Below, piece after piece: positions 42,471 through 53,060 of a stretch of DNA of 64,000 nt. Below the pieces are notes generated by a model that saw nothing but the letters and a program-made list of their open reading frames with translations, did no database searches and was not told the DNA's origin. How positions within the stretch are numbered: the stretch's first letter is position 1; every line of letters begins with the position of its first letter. A program made the position numbers and the translations under genes. The DNA is from Lunularia cruciata (Eukaryota > Streptophyta > Marchantiopsida > Lunulariales > Lunulariaceae). Location of the stretch: positions 23,934,501-23,998,500 of the forward strand of contig OX419761.1 of assembly GCA_948567375.1 (NCBI GenBank). Reading direction: 5' to 3'.

Positions 42471-43262
42471 TAACCGATTTGAGATTTGAAGGGGCAAATA
42501 TGAAGAGGTGCATTGTCATTTCGGATCTATAGGTTAGAACAGTTGTTGTAGAACGGTATAGTTGTTAGAACTATCGATTGCTTCACTACTTAAGAGTGGC
42601 ATTCGTAGGAAAATGTTGTTCAGTGCTCATTATTTTTGAGAATAGATAAAGCAAAGTGTTGTGAAGCAGTGCTCGTCGCTTGAGCTTGATTCCGAGTATC
42701 AATTTTGCAATTGTGTTTGTGAGTGTTTGGAGAAATTTGAAGTGCAAGTCAGTGTGCTTGTTGGATGTTGGATTCCACAGCCTTGATCTTCATTCTGTGT
42801 GTTTGATCCTGAGTGAAGTGCAATCAAAGCAATGCCTTGACAGATCTGAGAGGAATTGTAGTGTTGGTAGTATTTTGCATTTGTGAGTGCAATGCAAAGT
42901 TGATGTGAAGCAATTTTGATTGAGGAAGTTGTGCCTTTAGTGGAGGGGTGGAACACAATTCTGAGGCAAAGTCATTTTGCAGTGAAGTGCCGTTTTTAGG
43001 AGAGCCTGAATCATCACAATCAAGATTGTTTGGAAAGATTTGATGGAGTTGTGATTAAGGAGTGTGAATTTGTGACAAGACTGCGAGTCAATGCTTGTTA
43101 CTCTCTTCTAGGTGTGGTTTCTACCTGAGAGACTAAAGAAGAACTCAAGAAGAACTAAATTGTTACTTTGCTTCTTATTTGGACATTTCTGACTCATATC
43201 TCTACGGGAACAAACTTTACTTACCCGATTACCGCAAAAGTGATATTTGCCGGGTTGTCACA
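42471..43262 (+). other. Non-coding 3' region of H
   Basis: About 0.8 kb, GT-rich with many short TTTG and GTGAAG words and no long ORF. It ends GCCGGGTTGTCACA. I could not match it to the 5' end of H, so no LTR pair is evident. Confidence 0.5.
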
Positions 43263-43267
43263 ACAAC

Positions 43268-43628
43268 TCATTTCTCTTGTTAATTCTTGACTTGCCTTGC
43301 CTAGTCATATGTGAATCCCCCATATCTTTCATGTTTCAAACCTAAAATCCTTTGTTTCTAATCCATCTTCTTTTTCCACTCACGTCTAACTCTTTCCTTC
43401 TCCCATCCGTATCAACAATCATAAGTATGAAGTTGATCATATCCTTGCAAGTCACAACATCCAATGTGGTTGCCAATGACATTTTGAATTCAATGTTCTT
43501 TGGAAAGGGAATTGCATCCCAAATGCCACATGCAAACCTCTTTCTCATCTCCATAATGCACAAACGGCCTCCAAGAGTTTAAAGATTCCATGGCAATGAG
43601 AATGTCACCAACTAGTGGTGAGTGAACA
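43268..43628 (+). pseudogene. Element G integrase end and chromodomain
   Basis: LALPSHM-like near 43290, HIFHVSNLKSF near 43320, then the chromodomain with YEVDHILASHNIQ near 43428, FNVLWKGN near 43485 and CKPLSHL near 43535. It ends CCAACTAGTGGTGAGTGAAC before the LTR, a decayed polypurine tract. Confidence 0.75.
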
Positions 43629-44036
43629 TGTAATAATATGGAGTCAGCAAATGAGTTAGTAGAGGTTATTGAGTTAGCAACATGCCAAATTAGCCAAGAA
43701 TTTTAAGAATTTTCTAGAAGCATCTTAGTACTTTCTAAGTATTGAGTAACGTGTCTGCCAAGTATGCAATTTCTAGGCAAAAGCTTGTTGGCAAGCTTTC
43801 TGGCTAGCTTAACTTGCAAGCCAAGTAGATGGCTTCTAAAAGGATACTTCTCTACTATCTTAGCTTGCAGTCTAAGAATGCAACTTCTAAAAAATTACAT
43901 GTAAGCTTCCCAAGAAGCCCAAGCTCACAAAGCCCAAGCTCATGCTAAGCATTTAGTATTTCACTCATTTGAGAGTCCTAATTTGATCTTCCACTCCCAT
44001 CTTCCATTCTCTTATTTCTCTCTTTGGTCTTTTACA
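43629..44036 (+). repeat. Element G 3' LTR
   Basis: 408 bp, TGTAATAATATGG...TTTTACA, A/B family. It matches F at 5873-6355 in layout. The CTATAAATACC TATA segment seen in B is deleted here. Confidence 0.85.
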
Positions 44037-45540
44037 TTGGGGTTACTTTTTCAATGCCTCCTTGTATGTATATCTTATTTTTGCTACATACTTAGATTGA
44101 GCTTGACTGTAATACCAAGAGCTAGCCATATGATCTAGATGTGAAATTCAGTTTGGTAACATCTAGAATGATGTTACACATGATGGTCAAAATAGATCAG
44201 ATAGAAGTATCACCAAAAGAGTACTTCTACTAACAGGGCAGAAACCAAAATAGACTTGAGAACCTTAGAACCAATAGCTAGACATATGATTTAAAGGTGA
44301 GAATTGGTTTGGTAACATCTGGAAGGATGTTACACATGATGGACTAAACAGATCAGAAAGAGGTATCACAAAAAGAGGACTTCTACTAATAGAGTAGGAA
44401 CCGAAATATGCCTGAAATCTTTGAAGGCAATTTCGAAGGCCTAAACGGATGAATTAGGCCTAAAAAATGTGTAGATTCCCCCCCCCCCCAAACAAAGGAA
44501 AGGCTGGTCTTCCCCTCTCCCCCTGCTTTGTCTCATCGAGAGCTTTCCAATGTTACCTTACTCACGTGATTCTGAGATTCCTACAGGAAGATTCTCTAAA
44601 AGATTCCCTCCCATCAAAGCTTGTTTGACCAACCAGATAGGACCTAGACCATACATGTCACGCATCCAAGTAAGTAATCCAAGAGTGGAGCTTGCTGACA
44701 TGTCACCTATCTGTGTCCCTAATCCTATGGAGGAGCTTCCTTGGAGGAGATCCTCTTTGTCTATATAATAAAGAGAAGGTGCTCCTTTAGGGCATTGATT
44801 GTTTGAGTGTGCAATCTATGTTTTCTCTCTTCTCTTGTCCTCAGAGTATTACATTGACCATACCCCAATAGATAGTAATGTGCAACTAAGAGCTTCCTCT
44901 CTAGTCCTTTTGCAAAAAATGCATCCTGATATAAAAATGCAAGACAAACAAGGAGAGAAAGGTGTTTCTACCCCTTGCTTATAGTTGCTCCATCCATTCA
45001 TAAGTTTGGTGGTAAAACACCTTTGCCCAATCCATAGGTTTCCCTTTGTGCAATAGTTGGAAGAAAGTGGCTTGCCCATTGTTTACATAAGTAGTTTGTG
45101 CCAACTTGAAGATCTTCATGAGCAAGGTCACTATGGTGAGTTGGATGGGATTATTATACGCATTCAACTTCCAATTGTTTTTGTTTTTCTTTGATTTGAG
45201 TGAGGCCTTGAATTTTCTTACCATCTCTTTCATTGCTTGGGGCTATTCCTTATCAAGGTACATTGCTCCATGCATTGAAGTGAACCCAAGAACCTTTTGC
45301 CAATGTTCTTTACTCAAGAGAAACATATTGCCTTGTAGGTGAAGTTTGGGTTCTTCTCTTTAATTTCCAATATCATCAATAGATAAGAGAAATATCATAT
45401 CTATAGCAAGAATTGCAAGCGCTTCATATTGACATACTGAACATAGCAGTAATGTGCACATTTCTCCACTCTTGAAGAGCATAGAGAGATCCCATTTGGC
45501 TTCTTCTTCATTTACAACATTGTGTTGCCCAATGCTACAA
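44037..45540 (-). pseudogene. Element J: minus-strand H-family copy, split by solo LTR D2
   Basis: On the minus strand, 45310 to 44870 encodes a stretch aligning with the H conserved domain: GAMYLDKE, KKNKNNWK, TTYVNNGQATFFQLLHKGKPMDWAKVF, then LHFYIRM. D2 then interrupts. Beyond it, 44107-44037 continues with QSKYVAKIRYTYKEALKK, equivalent to the basic end of the H domain. It is much more decayed than H. Upstream sequence to about 45540 (TLLLCSVCQ...) may be its N-terminal part. The next piece may be 5872-5600 across F/G. Confidence 0.6.
44108..44853 (+). repeat. Solo LTR D2 with perfect TSD
   Basis: 746 bp, TGTAATACC...ATTACA, flanked by TTGAC at 44103-44107 and 44854-44858. It has the duplicated ~155-bp unit like D and a run of twelve or so C near 44480. 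No internal sequence: the product of LTR-LTR recombination. Confidence 0.93.
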
Positions 45541-46990
45541 ATTCAAATTATGCCACAAATTCTCATTTACACTTTTGGTGTCAATCTCCTTCTGACATAG
45601 TCTCTTGAGTTGATTGAAAATATGACTTCATTGCCAGGAATGTTTTTTCTACTACACTTTTGTGATTCTAACAACATTGAATTCTTGGAAGTGGTGCAAT
45701 TTGATCTCACTCAGACTTGCTCCTTCTTGAGGTGAAGTACTACCTATCCATTACTCAATTTGGAATTTTGGTAGCATAAGTGGTGAGATGTTGTTGTTCC
45801 TATTTGTGTGAAGCATCATGAGGATTGAAAGTTGCGGAAATCAGTTCTTTGTTCCACATGGCAATTTCTTGCTCATGCAAATGCAAACATGGACAACTGA
45901 TTGATGTTGATTGGGCAACCTATGATTATGATTGTTTTTGTTGTTGTGTCATGTTCTAGGAGCGGTCCCACTCCTATAGTCTTATGAATCCACCCATATC
46001 TTGTGTATAGTTTGGTAGGCTTGTTGTGGCTGCTGGGATACTGACAGAAATTCTGTCTATCCTATCTACTACTACCATTCTAACCTAAAACTTTTCACAA
46101 AGTTCTAAAAAAATTTATGAAAGGAAAATTTTGATAAGGATACGCAAGGTGGGCTACCAAAGTTACTCCAAGATCTAACACCTTGATCCTTTCTATTGAT
46201 TCCCTTCTATAGATTGAAAACTCCAATGAGCTTCTCCAATCCTTTGGAAGATGTCCAAAGACTTCTCTTCTTGTCTAATTTGACTTCCAAAGAACCTCAA
46301 AATCCAACAATTCCATAAGGCTTGTTGTCCTTTCTATATACAAAATAAAGGAGAAGAGACAAACAAAATATTTTAAATAGAATATGTGCATCATAGAATT
46401 AATGCAAAACTAGATCAAAAGTTGTTTAGTAGATTTAATATCTATAATAATATTAAATACTGTAAATATGATAGTCTTGAAATTTTCTCCTCAAATAGAA
46501 ATGATTGTGCAAATCTAGAGGCATTTTGTTTCAAAAGTTATTTTTGACTTTTTCTTGAGAAAATCAAGAGCAAATATCCTTACAACCTTCTTGATGAAGA
46601 TCTCCTTTGTCTATGCTTTTGGTTTTAAACCCCAAAGTAGATTCGTAATATAACAACAACTCATCACTTTGATTTCTTTGTATACCCTATATCTTGTTCC
46701 TATCTTTATTCAAATAGCTTCCCTTTGTCTCTTTTCTCTATCTTTGCCTCAGGTCATTACTATCATTACTGAACTTGTATCTTGTTATATTTTGAAAAGC
46801 ATTATTTCAAAAAACCTCTCCTGGAGATTTTTGTAGCCCACATGCTATGAAGAATCCTCTTATTCTCATCTTGATTTAGCATGCAGTGTTAGCGAACGCA
46901 ATGATACAAACCTATCATCAATCTTATTTTTAAGGACTCCCATCCTTCTTGAACGAGCAGAATTTAAGGATATATGTATAGTTACAGTAT
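45541..46990. other. No recognisable gene
   Basis: About 1.45 kb of AT-rich sequence, possibly the 5' part of J on the minus strand (45541-46300). I see stop codons in all frames, a small palindrome ACAGAAATTCTGT near 46049, and no LTR or domain. Confidence 0.4.
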
Positions 46991-47081
46991 GTTATATATG
47001 TATGTAATTTTTGTACAGTTTCTTATGAGATTGAGGCCTTAGTCCAAATAGACAGTGGTACAAAACAGTGAAGAGTGAAAG

Positions 47082-47757
47082 TAGATGACACTTGTTTCTT
47101 CTAGCACACACCTCACTACATGGTGAACGGTGCAATAAATACGGTGAACATATTTCTACGAGATGGCGTAGAATGAAATTAATGCTATGAAACCCACGTG
47201 ACACATCTAACTTTACATAAAGACTTTCGGACTACCGTAGTTATCCCATTTGAGCTTTAGATTCCTCTCATTCGCTATTATCCTTTGACGAAGTTCACTA
47301 ATTTTGATTCGTTGATTCTAAATTCGATTCCCCTGGAGACTTTCGTGTGACGAAGTTTTTAAGTAATGGTCCGAGAAGGAGTCCTCTCGAATCTCTTCGA
47401 ATAGTTTCGTAGATGACGAGTAGATGACACTTTTTTTTTCTTGCACATAATATTATTATACTACATGGTGAACTATGCAAAAATACGGTGAACATATTTC
47501 TTACGAGATGCATAGGATGAAATTAATGCATTGGATTCCACTTGACACATCTAACTTTAATAATGACTTTCGGAATACTGTAGTTATCCGATTTGAGCTT
47601 AGATTCCTTTGATTCGCTGCTATTATCCTTTGACTAAGTTCACTAATTTTGATTCATGGATTCTACATTCTATTCCCCCGGAGCCTTTTCTGTGACGAAG
47701 TCTTTAAGTAATGTCCGAGAAGGAGTCCTCTCGAATCTTCTTCGAATCGTTTCGTAG
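47082..47757 (+). repeat. Tandem duplication, two ~339-bp units
   Basis: Unit 1 47082-47420 and unit 2 47421-47757, both starting TAGATGACAC, with shared blocks GGTGAACATATTTCT, ACACATCTAACTTTA, GACGAAGTTCACTAA-like, and CCGAGAAGGAGTCCTCTCG. They differ by scattered substitutions and indels. CpG is much more common than in the retroelements. No coding seen. It may be two units of a satellite or two adjacent LTRs. Confidence 0.85.
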
Positions 47758-47789
47758 CCAGTTTACACTTACACTTAATTCAATCCAAT

Positions 47790-47814
47790 TTTGACTCTTT
47801 ATTAAAGAGTCAAA
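47790..47814. repeat. 12-bp perfect inverted repeat
   Basis: TTTGACTCTTTA at 47790-47801 and its complement at 47803-47814, one base apart. No poly-T follows that would suggest a Pol III terminator role. A hairpin or a protein-binding palindrome is possible. Confidence 0.6.
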
Positions 47815-48023
47815 CTGAAAATGAGCACAATCAAGAACTTTTAATATCTAGCACATGACATTGTCTCTTTACACATATTCGAGTGCAGCATACATTACTT
47901 ACCATGGAAGCTCTTTTCTTATTTAAATTTGATGATATAACACGTTTTATAGAACCAAATTATTACTTCTCATTTATACAGCTCCAAGAGCACCAACCAA
48001 CCATATCGTTGGCAGAGAGAAAT

Positions 48024-48293
48024 CTAAGAGAAAATGTGCTCGTGGTCTTTTTGGTGAACACGAGGACTCTCGGTAACATGTATGTTGTCAGCCATCTTTC
48101 GCACTGTTTCTTGGCTGAAGACTGGTCTCGCATAGCCTCTGGATTGACACTCTTGATCAGAAGCAGTGATGGGTACGCCTCTGCGCAAAACGTCGAAGTG
48201 GGAAAAGGCATGATTCCCGTTGAGACTGTTTGCCACCGGGGTAAACTTACCACGGTTCTCATGGAATGTACATCCTAATGGTTTTTCATCAGA
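48024..48293 (-). CDS. Unrecognised minus-strand ORF, possible host exon
   Basis: About 89 open codons before TAG, running through CTFHENRGKFTPVANS, LRRGVPITAS and SRGYARPVFSQETVRKMADN. No in-frame ATG lies near the 5' end of the frame apart from the Met at 48236. A second frame (47963-48262, 99 codons from ATG) overlaps it, so the true frame is uncertain. The sequence is CpG-containing and of higher complexity than the neighbouring repeats. A TATA-like CTATAAATTC (minus strand) lies near 48348-48357. I recognise no family. Confidence 0.25.
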   Translation of the reverse strand, partial: SDEKPLGCTFHENRGKFTPVANSLNGNHAFSHFDVLRRGVPITASDQECQSRGYARPVFSQETVRKMADNIHVTESPRVHQKDHEHIFS

Positions 48294-48347
48294 CAGGTTA
48301 CGTCACGTACAGGACTAGGAGTATGAGACGTTGGGTACTTCCCCAGA

Positions 48348-48357
48348 ATTTATAGAC
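48348..48357 (-). promoter_or_regulatory. TATA-like box upstream of the 48-kb ORF
   Basis: Minus strand GTCTATAAATTCTGG. ACGTGACGTAACC, a bZIP/CRE-like word, lies between it and the ORF near 48300. Weak evidence for a promoter. Confidence 0.25.
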
Positions 48358-48599
48358 CTCGTTTGGGTTGGAGTTGAGGTCCCATCTCTTGAGCTCTCAA
48401 GAGAGCTAACACGTCTTACTCTTGGACTTATATATTTGGGATTGATTATTGTCTGTATATTTGTACCTTATATTACAAGTTTGTTCATGGGTAAAATCCA
48501 TTTTGAACTTTTCACTATAGAAACTATCCCGTGTCCCGACAATTATGTTTTTGGAATCCTCTTCAGACTTGATTGAAGGAAATATCTGATATTGGTTAA

Positions 48600-49770
48600 T
48601 TGGTTGCAAGATTAGTTAATCATTTGATATAGTTGAAAAAGCATGGAAGTGTCTCATTAGCATAAACATGAAATGTTGTCATGCAATTTCTATATTTAAA
48701 ATAGTGAACTTGTATTTCGTATTGTACCATCTCATTGCTAAATCACTCTTCTATTTTGTTGTTTCCATCCTATGTTGAGTGTCTACTTTACTTGTTACAC
48801 TAGAAGTCAATCTTCCATGGAGACCAAAAAGTAATATTATTAGACTGATCTCCAAGATTCTTCCATTTTATCAAGGTTATTAGAATTACATTTAGTCAAG
48901 CAATCAGTATGTTCATTTATATTATGTAAAAACTCTTCTCGTCAACCTCATAGATTGAATCATTGCTAGTTATTATTTTAGTATCAAAATTCTTTGACCT
49001 TTTTCTGTTATTATAATATTCTATTGATCAAACTTCTAGTGCAAACAAAAAAAACCTTTGGATGTATAAGGTATAATATTTCCTTTCAAATCTACAATCT
49101 CTATAAAAATATGGCATAAGATGAGTAAGAAGTAATATTAAGTAGTGTTTGTGAGATTTGCAAGAACAATATATCTACATCTTTATAAGTATGACCAAGA
49201 CTCAAAAGGCCACTTCAATATTCTTGAATCAAATCTTAATATATATTAAAATCCCAACATATTCATTATTGTTATCCACACAAGATTTATCCAATTGTAA
49301 CAAGAGATGTCTTTGGGCTTGAATGTTGGTGTTGGAGACTGAGTTGTTGTGAATCCGCAATATTCATTTCACATATTGGTGAAACTTTATTTTTTCCTTC
49401 TACATAAAACAACTTTTCATAATAACCAAGAATTGCTCACCATTAGTTGCAAACTGAAAGAAAAATACAAAAAGGTATGATATGGAAAAATATCCCTTAA
49501 TCTATCTTTTTCATATGTGTGCAAAATACAAGAAGCTTTATTGATATCTTTGTTGTAAATATCTTATTTTCCAAAAAATAATAAGAAAAAATTAAATGAT
49601 TACATTCAAAAAAAACAAAAAGTAAGAAGATGTTTGAGTTATTGTATACATGGCTCTACATAGGACCGTATACCATGTAACTTGATAATATTGAGGAAAT
49701 AGAAAAGATAGAAATAACTTTGTTCTACATCAAATACATTTATAGTGTAGAAGAATTATATAAAACTATT
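48600..49770. other. AT-rich stretch without genes
   Basis: About 1.2 kb with stops in all frames and A/T runs. No LTR end, domain or repeat could be assigned. Confidence 0.5.
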
Positions 49771-49778
49771 AGCCTAGT

Positions 49779-50025
49779 CTAAAAATCGATCTCCCTGCTA
49801 GTTTTCTCAAAAAGGTCACTATATGTTACTAGTCTCTCTACTTTACTAGCCTCCAAGATAAGATCCTCTTCTTGCGGACGAACTAGAAGCTTTGCTATAT
49901 CCCCAACCTCCATAAAGGGATAACAAATTATGTGCATCTCCACCCAAATAACACGGATGCTCCATGTCCTTGCTAGAAGGTCTTTGCTATGTTTTCTCCC
50001 CTTTTGTTCTTGGCACATGACTTTA
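49779..50025 (-). pseudogene. Short open frame after the C'-type LTR
   Basis: The minus-strand frame of about 85 codons runs from the PBS region to TAG at 49779, including WVEMHIICYPFMEVGDIAK and ERLVTYSDLFEK. It sits where a leader ORF or gag start would be. No known domain recognised. Confidence 0.3.
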
Positions 50026-50672
50026 ATACCAATCACATATACTACCAAAGGTCCTTGTTCATAGCAATATAATAATCTCTTATCTTCATCTCATATAGCA
50101 AAGCAGTTTTAAAACAAACAAAAAGATAGATCATCTAATTATTTAGCTTAGAGAACTTTGATGAGGAGTACTTCCTTATCTCTAGTTTATATACTCATGA
50201 AATTTTCTCAATTAAAATTTATGAACTACTTGAGTAATTGAATTTACTAGGCTAAAAGTCATCTAAAGTAAAAAGATCCAAAGAAATATCTAAAGTCATG
50301 ATGCTAATCTTCATAAGCATGTGATATTATCTTGACCTAACATTACGTAAAGGATACCTTCACATATACCGTCCTTGTACTATAGCAAAATATAGACCAA
50401 GAAGCTTATGTGCATATGAGATCTCAACTCTTTCTTCAAAGTCAAACATCTACAAATAATACAAAGTCAATACACTAAAATAAAAATAAGTAGTTCTCAC
50501 GCTTTCACACTCCTCTAAATAAGACCACCTCTATCTTAGCTATGACTAAATTTAACTAATGATGTCTAACTTAAAAGCTCAATCAAAATTCATACAAGCA
50601 AGGTCTTTCAACTATTTTCAATACTAAACTAAATATCCAAATAAACCATACATGCACCAATGGGTGTTGTAA
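50026..50672 (-). repeat. C'-type LTR with adjacent PBS, minus strand
   Basis: Read on the minus strand from 50672 the sequence follows the C LTR: CATTGGTGCATGTATGG, GGATATTTAGTTTAG, GTCAAGATAATATCACATGC, TTTAGCCTAGTAA, then the TATA box AGTATATAAACTAG. It ends near 50042 and is followed by TGGTATTAAAGTCATG (50041-50026), one or two changes from an iMet-type PBS, unlike C. It is a diverged relative with a different primer site. Confidence 0.65.
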
Positions 50673-50799
50673 GACATCTTCCCATCTTTTTGTGTGAGCA
50701 TATCATCCCCATGTCTTGCTTATTTGAGATGCAATGTCTACCCATGTTCATAGCATTCATCTTGTACAAGATACCACCAATGGCACTACTTGCATCAAG

Positions 50800-51262
50800 T
50801 GTAAAAAACTGAGGAGAGAAATATGAGAATGGAAGATTGGAATGGAAAGGAATACTAGAAATACTCTCAAGTAAGAAAAACTCCAAATGCCTAGCATGAG
50901 CTTGGACTTTGGTATTTATAGCAAGATAACACAAGGCTCTTGAGAAGCTTCCAAGGAAGCTTCCCTCTCAAAGCCACTTTCTTAAAGTGCAAGCTAAGCT
51001 ACCCAAGAAGTTGCCAAGGAATCTTCCTACTAAAATCCACCTACTTGGCATACAAGCTAAGCTAGTTGTTAACTTGATGTGCAAGTTACACAATCCTTGG
51101 AAGGTACCTAGAAGCTTCACACTAAGAAGCTTCTAAAGTGTTTCTAAAAATTTGACTAAGAAGTTCCCTAGATGCTTCTAGAATATTCTTAGAATTCTTA
51201 ACTTTATTTGGCTTATTGTACTAACTTATTAGTCTTTTCTAAATCATACCCCATATTATACA
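50800..51262 (-). repeat. Element K 3' LTR
   Basis: 463 bp in minus orientation, from TGTAAAAAACTGAGG to ATTATACA on the plus strand. AAGCTTC blocks and TATTTATAG are present. The polypurine complement TATTCCCTTAACAC follows. Confidence 0.85.
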
Positions 51263-51284
51263 TATTCCCTTAACACTAGTTGGT

Positions 51285-51744
51285 AATGTCCTCATTTCCA
51301 TGGAATTGTGAACTCTTGGATGGCCATTTGTGCATTATGGAGATGAGAAAGGGACTCCCAAGTGGCATAGTGAATGGGATATCCTTTCCAAAGGACCTTA
51401 TACTCTTAGTGTCAATGGCGGCCATGTTGTATCACACACGTACAAGTATACCATCAACTTCATTTTCCTCATGATTGTTGATAGGGATGAGAAGGAGGTT
51501 GGACACGAGCGGAAAAAGAGAATGGATTAGAAACAAAAGGTTTTAACTTTGAAACATGGAAGAAAAAATGGACTCACATTTGTATTATCCTTATTGATTA
51601 GGCAAGGTAATTCAATAAGCAATAAGAGAAATGATCTAAGTAAGATCAAAGAGACCTATCCAATTAGGTGCAAGTTTACAAACTTGGGTATCAAGTAGGA
51701 GAAGAAGGTTATTGGAAGAAAGCATGATCTTATCACCTAGTTGA
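51285..51744 (-). pseudogene. Element K chromodomain and integrase end
   Basis: Minus-strand: GDKIMLSSNN and TQVCKLAPNWIGLFDLT near 51640-51745, then a chromodomain stretch (VWYNMAAIDTKSIRSFGKDIPF-like) about 51370-51480. The integrase core continues at 52233 after solo LTR D3. Confidence 0.75.
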
Positions 51745-52227
51745 TGGAATACTCCGAGGACAAGAGAAAACATAGATTTCACACTCAATCTTCCGATGCC
51801 CCAAAGGAGCACCTTCTCTTTACTATATAGGCAAAGAGGATCTCCTCCAAGGAAGCTCCACCATAGGATTAGGCACATAGATAGGTGACATATCAGAAAG
51901 CTCCACCCTTGGATTACTTGCTTGGATGGGTGACATGTTGGTCTTGGTCCTATCTGGTTGGTCAAACAAGCTTTGACCAGAGGGAATCTTTTAGGGAATC
52001 TTGTAGGAATCTTAAAATCACACGGATGAGGTACCGTTGGAAAGCTCTCGACAAGACAAAGCAAGGGGGGAGGGAATTCAAGAATTCTGGTTTCTTCCCT
52101 ATTAGTAGAAGTATTCTTTTGGTGATACTTCTATTTGATCTATTTTTTCCATCATGTATAACATCATTCCAGATGTTACCAAACCAAATTTCACATCTAG
52201 ATCATATGGCTAACTCTTGGTATTATA
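51745..52227 (-). repeat. Solo LTR D3 with perfect TSD
   Basis: 483 bp, minus orientation, flanked by GTTGA at 51740-51744 and 52228-52232. It has only one copy of the ~155-bp unit and lacks the adjoining segment of the D LTR, a deletion of about 250 bp relative to D. Confidence 0.92.
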
Positions 52228-52232
52228 GTTGA

Positions 52233-53060
52233 AAGATAAAATCATGCTAATGCTGATCAGCATATTGCTTTTACCAATTTTGAGCAACAAAAAGATGAAA
52301 CTTGACTTGGTATAAGGATCTAGATAATGTGGAAAAGAGGTGGAAGTATGAGGACATGAGATGAGGGAGGAAGAAAGGAATCTGGAACTAGTGTGTCTTG
52401 TCCAAAATTAAGGAAGAAGAGAGAAAACTTGGTGCTTGCTTGCTTGATAATTATTATAGACAAACTTGGTAACCACATGACAAGTATCTCAATTGATATG
52501 ATGAGTGTATACAAAGGCATGAAGCATATCTTCCAAGGTGTAATTTTCACATTTGGTTGCTTGTCATTTTGAGGATAATAGGCAATAGACAAAGCAAGCT
52601 TGGTGACAAGTAGCTTGAAGAGTGCTTGCAAAATTTACCAATGAATTGAGGATCATAGTATGAAATAAGAACCTTGGGTATCCCATGGTATTTGAAGACA
52701 ATATCAAAGTAAATCTTAGTGATCATTGGACCATCCATGGTATTCATGATGGATGCAAAATGAATCTACTCATTAAGTTTATCAACAATGGCAATGGTAT
52801 AGCTATGATCTATTTTGGGCAAGGATGTGATGAGATCAAGATTGACATGTCTCCATTGAGCAATTGGAATAGGAAGTGGTTGAAGTAGTCCACTTGGTTT
52901 TTGGTTGATGATCTTGTTGCATTAGCAACTCTAACAAGATTGAACATACTCTTGAACTTCTTGTGCCATGTTTGACCACCACCATTGACATTGGAGGGTA
53001 TTCAAAGTTTTATCCTCACCCAAGTGATTAGCAATTGGTAAGTCATGGGCTTCTTGAAGC
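52233..53060 (-). pseudogene. Element K integrase core
   Basis: Minus-strand LDLITSLPKI-like near 52830 with the first Asp, and VLISYYDPQF near 52655, where the second catalytic Asp is Tyr. NDKQPNVKI near 52565 has lost the Glu. HDLPIANHL and CPTM remain at the N-terminal end. Broken by frameshifts. Confidence 0.75.

Larger units (their letters stand above)
39503..43262 (+). mobile_element. Element H: 3.76-kb pol-less insertion of unknown class
   Basis: Inserted in the G integrase: both sides rejoin on comparison with B near 18515. The ends are TGTGGTGCCC and TTGTCACA, that is TGTG...CACA, with flanks ACAAT (39498-39502) and ACAAC (43263-43267), a near-perfect 5-bp duplication. It is much richer in CpG than the surroundings, which implies recent insertion. 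It encodes one long protein in several frame-broken pieces (39880-42470) and has about 0.8 kb of non-coding 3' sequence. I find no LTR pair, RT, integrase or transposase. It could be a LARD-like non-autonomous retroelement that lost one LTR, or a different class. Confidence 0.6.
35962..44036 (+). mobile_element. Element G: chromovirus remnant, fused to F, interrupted by H
   Basis: Starts inside the leader ORF (no 5' LTR) and runs through gag, a deleted protease, RT, RNase H, integrase, chromodomain and a 3' LTR at 43629-44036. The F-to-G order (RT followed by leader ORF) suggests either two copies joined by deletion or a tandem LTR-internal-LTR-internal structure that lost the middle. It is interrupted by H at 39503-43262. 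Confidence 0.82.

Noticed and set aside
39503-43262. H as a Helitron or CACTA transposon
   Set aside because: The ends are not TC...CTRR with AT insertion, nor CACTA, and a 5-bp near-duplication flanks it.
44476-44490. Poly-C run in solo LTR D2
   Set aside because: Homopolymer slippage at a C-rich position of the D LTR, possibly also a sequencing length error. No separate feature.
47883-48278. 131-codon plus-strand ORF opposite the 48-kb minus ORF
   Set aside because: I could not choose between strands with confidence. The minus strand has the TATA-like box and less biased composition, so only that frame is listed.
48331-48576. 81-codon hydrophobic plus-strand ORF
   Set aside because: It overlaps the putative minus-strand promoter region, has no recognisable family and could be chance in AT-rich DNA.
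49260-49480. Copia-type RT/RNase H remnant on the minus strand
   Set aside because: The base composition suggested it, but no copia motif could be read in any frame.
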